The notes under the pieces were generated by a model. The model did no database searches. It was given only the letters and a program-made list of their open reading frames with translations, and was not told where the DNA came from. A DNA stretch of 6,217 bases from Legionellaceae bacterium (GTDB lineage Bacteria; Pseudomonadota; Gammaproteobacteria; Legionellales; Legionellaceae), in NCBI GenBank assembly GCA_027449525.1, contig DAIDLK010000034.1, forward strand, positions 1,937 to 8,153, written 5' to 3'. The position numbers and the translations under genes were made by a program. Shown piece after piece: positions 5,541-6,217 of the stretch; the stretch's first letter is position 1, and each line of letters opens with the position of its first letter.

Positions 5541-6217
5541 AAAGAGCGCATTGAAGCCAGTAGCGGTAGTGTGATTGGAGGACGTGTGGGTGGCTTTATG
5601 GGTGGGTTAGCAGTTTCGCGTGCCATTGGGGATAACAATTTGAAGGGCGTTATTGCGCAACCCCGTGTTGATGTGTTGGAGTTGGATGAATTCAGCGATG
5701 CCGCTAAACTACAATTACTGGTTTGTTCGGATGGATTTACTGACCAATTTGATACAACCAATGTATCCACTAGTGAGGCAGAAAAGACCGCTCATGAACA
5801 AGGTTTACTGGCATTGTTACGCCAACAGGAGGCTAAAGCTCCACTCAGTACGCTAAGCGAAACCGAGCTAGCACGATTGTTGTTGGAAGCTACTCAGCTT
5901 CATCCTACCGTGAACGATGATACCACCATCGTCCTAACCACCCTGCAGCCCTCAGCCAACCTGACGCTGATAGGAGTGTACGATGGTCACGGTAAAGACG
6001 GGCAATTGATTGCAAATGAAGTAGCCAAGAGCATGACGGAAGTATTTGTCAATGAAAGCAGGCTTTACGCAGCGCAACATCATCAATACGACCGCTTGAA
6101 CGAACAAGAGCGAGTTGCGTTTCGTGAGTGGCTAGTTAATCTATACCCAATAAACTTCAAAATGCTATGTTTTCAACATTTGAAAGTTGTCATTAATTCT
6201 GGAATTCAATGTATTTC
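5541..6217 (+). pseudogene. C-terminal segment: remaining PP2C motifs and displaced DGHG block
   Basis: This continues the same frame directly after TAA 5538. KERIEASSGSVI, then RVGG and LAVSRAIGD, match the consensus stretch that follows DHKP in canonical PP2C proteins without a gap, so the TAA most likely replaced a sense codon (CAA to TAA is the simplest change). The segment then has CSDGFTDQF, NDDTTIVLTTL and LTLIGVYDGHGKDG. A possible internal start is ATG 5598, with GGAGG (5577-5581) too far upstream to be convincing; GTG 5586 is too close to it. The frame has no stop up to the window edge, but residues encoded after about 6141 (LYPINFKMLCFQH) look unrelated to PP2C. Confidence 0.65.
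6141..6217. mobile_element. Possible edge of a repeat or mobile element (partial)
   Basis: From about CTATACCC (6141-6148) the DNA becomes AT-rich and the translated frame loses PP2C character. An imperfect inverted repeat is visible: AACTTCAAAATG (6153-6164) and CATTTGAAAGTT (6177-6188), 10 of 12 paired around a 12-nt loop. This would fit the terminus of an insertion sequence or a dispersed repeat that interrupts the phosphatase gene. Only 77 bp are visible, and no transposase or target duplication can be seen. Confidence 0.25.

Larger units (their letters stand above)
4629..6217 (+). pseudogene. PP2C (PPM) family protein phosphatase-like gene, broken by two in-frame stops and open at the right edge
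   Basis: One frame runs from ATG 4629 (AGGG at 4618-4621, 7 nt upstream) to the window end and is interrupted only by TGA 4803 and TAA 5538. In composite numbering (stops are codons 59 and 304), residues 1 to about 190 are a mostly helical extension I do not recognise. The PP2C signatures follow: RKGPNQD (197-203), SGGTTAATNLLV (249-260), THKP (296-299), RIEASSGSVI (307-316), LAVSRAIGD (327-335), CSDGFTD (366-372), NDDTTIV (429-435) and GVYDGHG (449-455). PP2C enzymes are metal-dependent Ser/Thr phosphatases, and all metal-binding Asp motifs are present. DGHG is out of order, last instead of second, and GDSRA reads ADAAP (271-275). After about residue 504 the sequence no longer looks PP2C-like. 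Base composition resembles the neighbours. I infer a decayed, rearranged gene, possibly once a host-directed effector. That role is speculative. Confidence 0.75.

Noticed and set aside
1..6217. CRISPR array, tRNA or rRNA genes
   Set aside because: No regularly spaced repeats, cloverleaf-like sequences or rRNA signatures were seen on either strand.

Overview
The window looks like the replication-initiation locus of a gammaproteobacterium. On the minus strand, from right to left, it carries dnaA, dnaN, recF and the 5' two-thirds of a kilobase of gyrB, in the classical order dnaA-dnaN-recF-gyrB. The genes are packed tightly: 12 bp between dnaA and dnaN, a 4-bp ATGA overlap between dnaN and recF, and 42 bp between recF and gyrB. 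No terminator is visible between them, so they probably form one operon. The start of DnaA (WQKCLETLETEF, QQFNTWLRPLQ) resembles, from memory, Legionella and Coxiella DnaA more than enterobacterial DnaA. Together with the moderate GC content and the eukaryote-like phosphatase gene next door, this suggests Legionellales or a related host-associated lineage. That placement is an inference, not a demonstration.

Positions 4268-4628 are an AT-rich, gene-free, divergent intergenic region. It holds a perfect minus-strand -35 hexamer, several short inverted and direct repeats and one 8/9 DnaA-box-like site. It is a plausible place for the dnaA promoter and possibly for part of oriC. A convincing DnaA-box cluster is not visible, so an origin call stays tentative.

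On the plus strand, from 4629 to the right edge, a single reading frame encodes a PP2C (PPM) family Ser/Thr protein phosphatase-like protein with an N-terminal helical extension of about 190 residues. The frame is interrupted by TGA at 4803 and TAA at 5538. The residues on both sides of the TAA align continuously with the PP2C consensus, so this is a nonsense-mutated gene and not two genes.

The order of the PP2C metal-binding motifs is abnormal. The DGHG motif, normally second, lies after the last motif (NDDT). This points to an internal rearrangement, a circular permutation or a truncated second domain. PP2C-like sequence fades out near 6141, where a different AT-rich sequence with an imperfect inverted repeat begins, possibly the edge of a repeat or mobile element. 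The left half of the window is therefore core replication machinery, and the right half is a decaying accessory gene beside the presumed origin.
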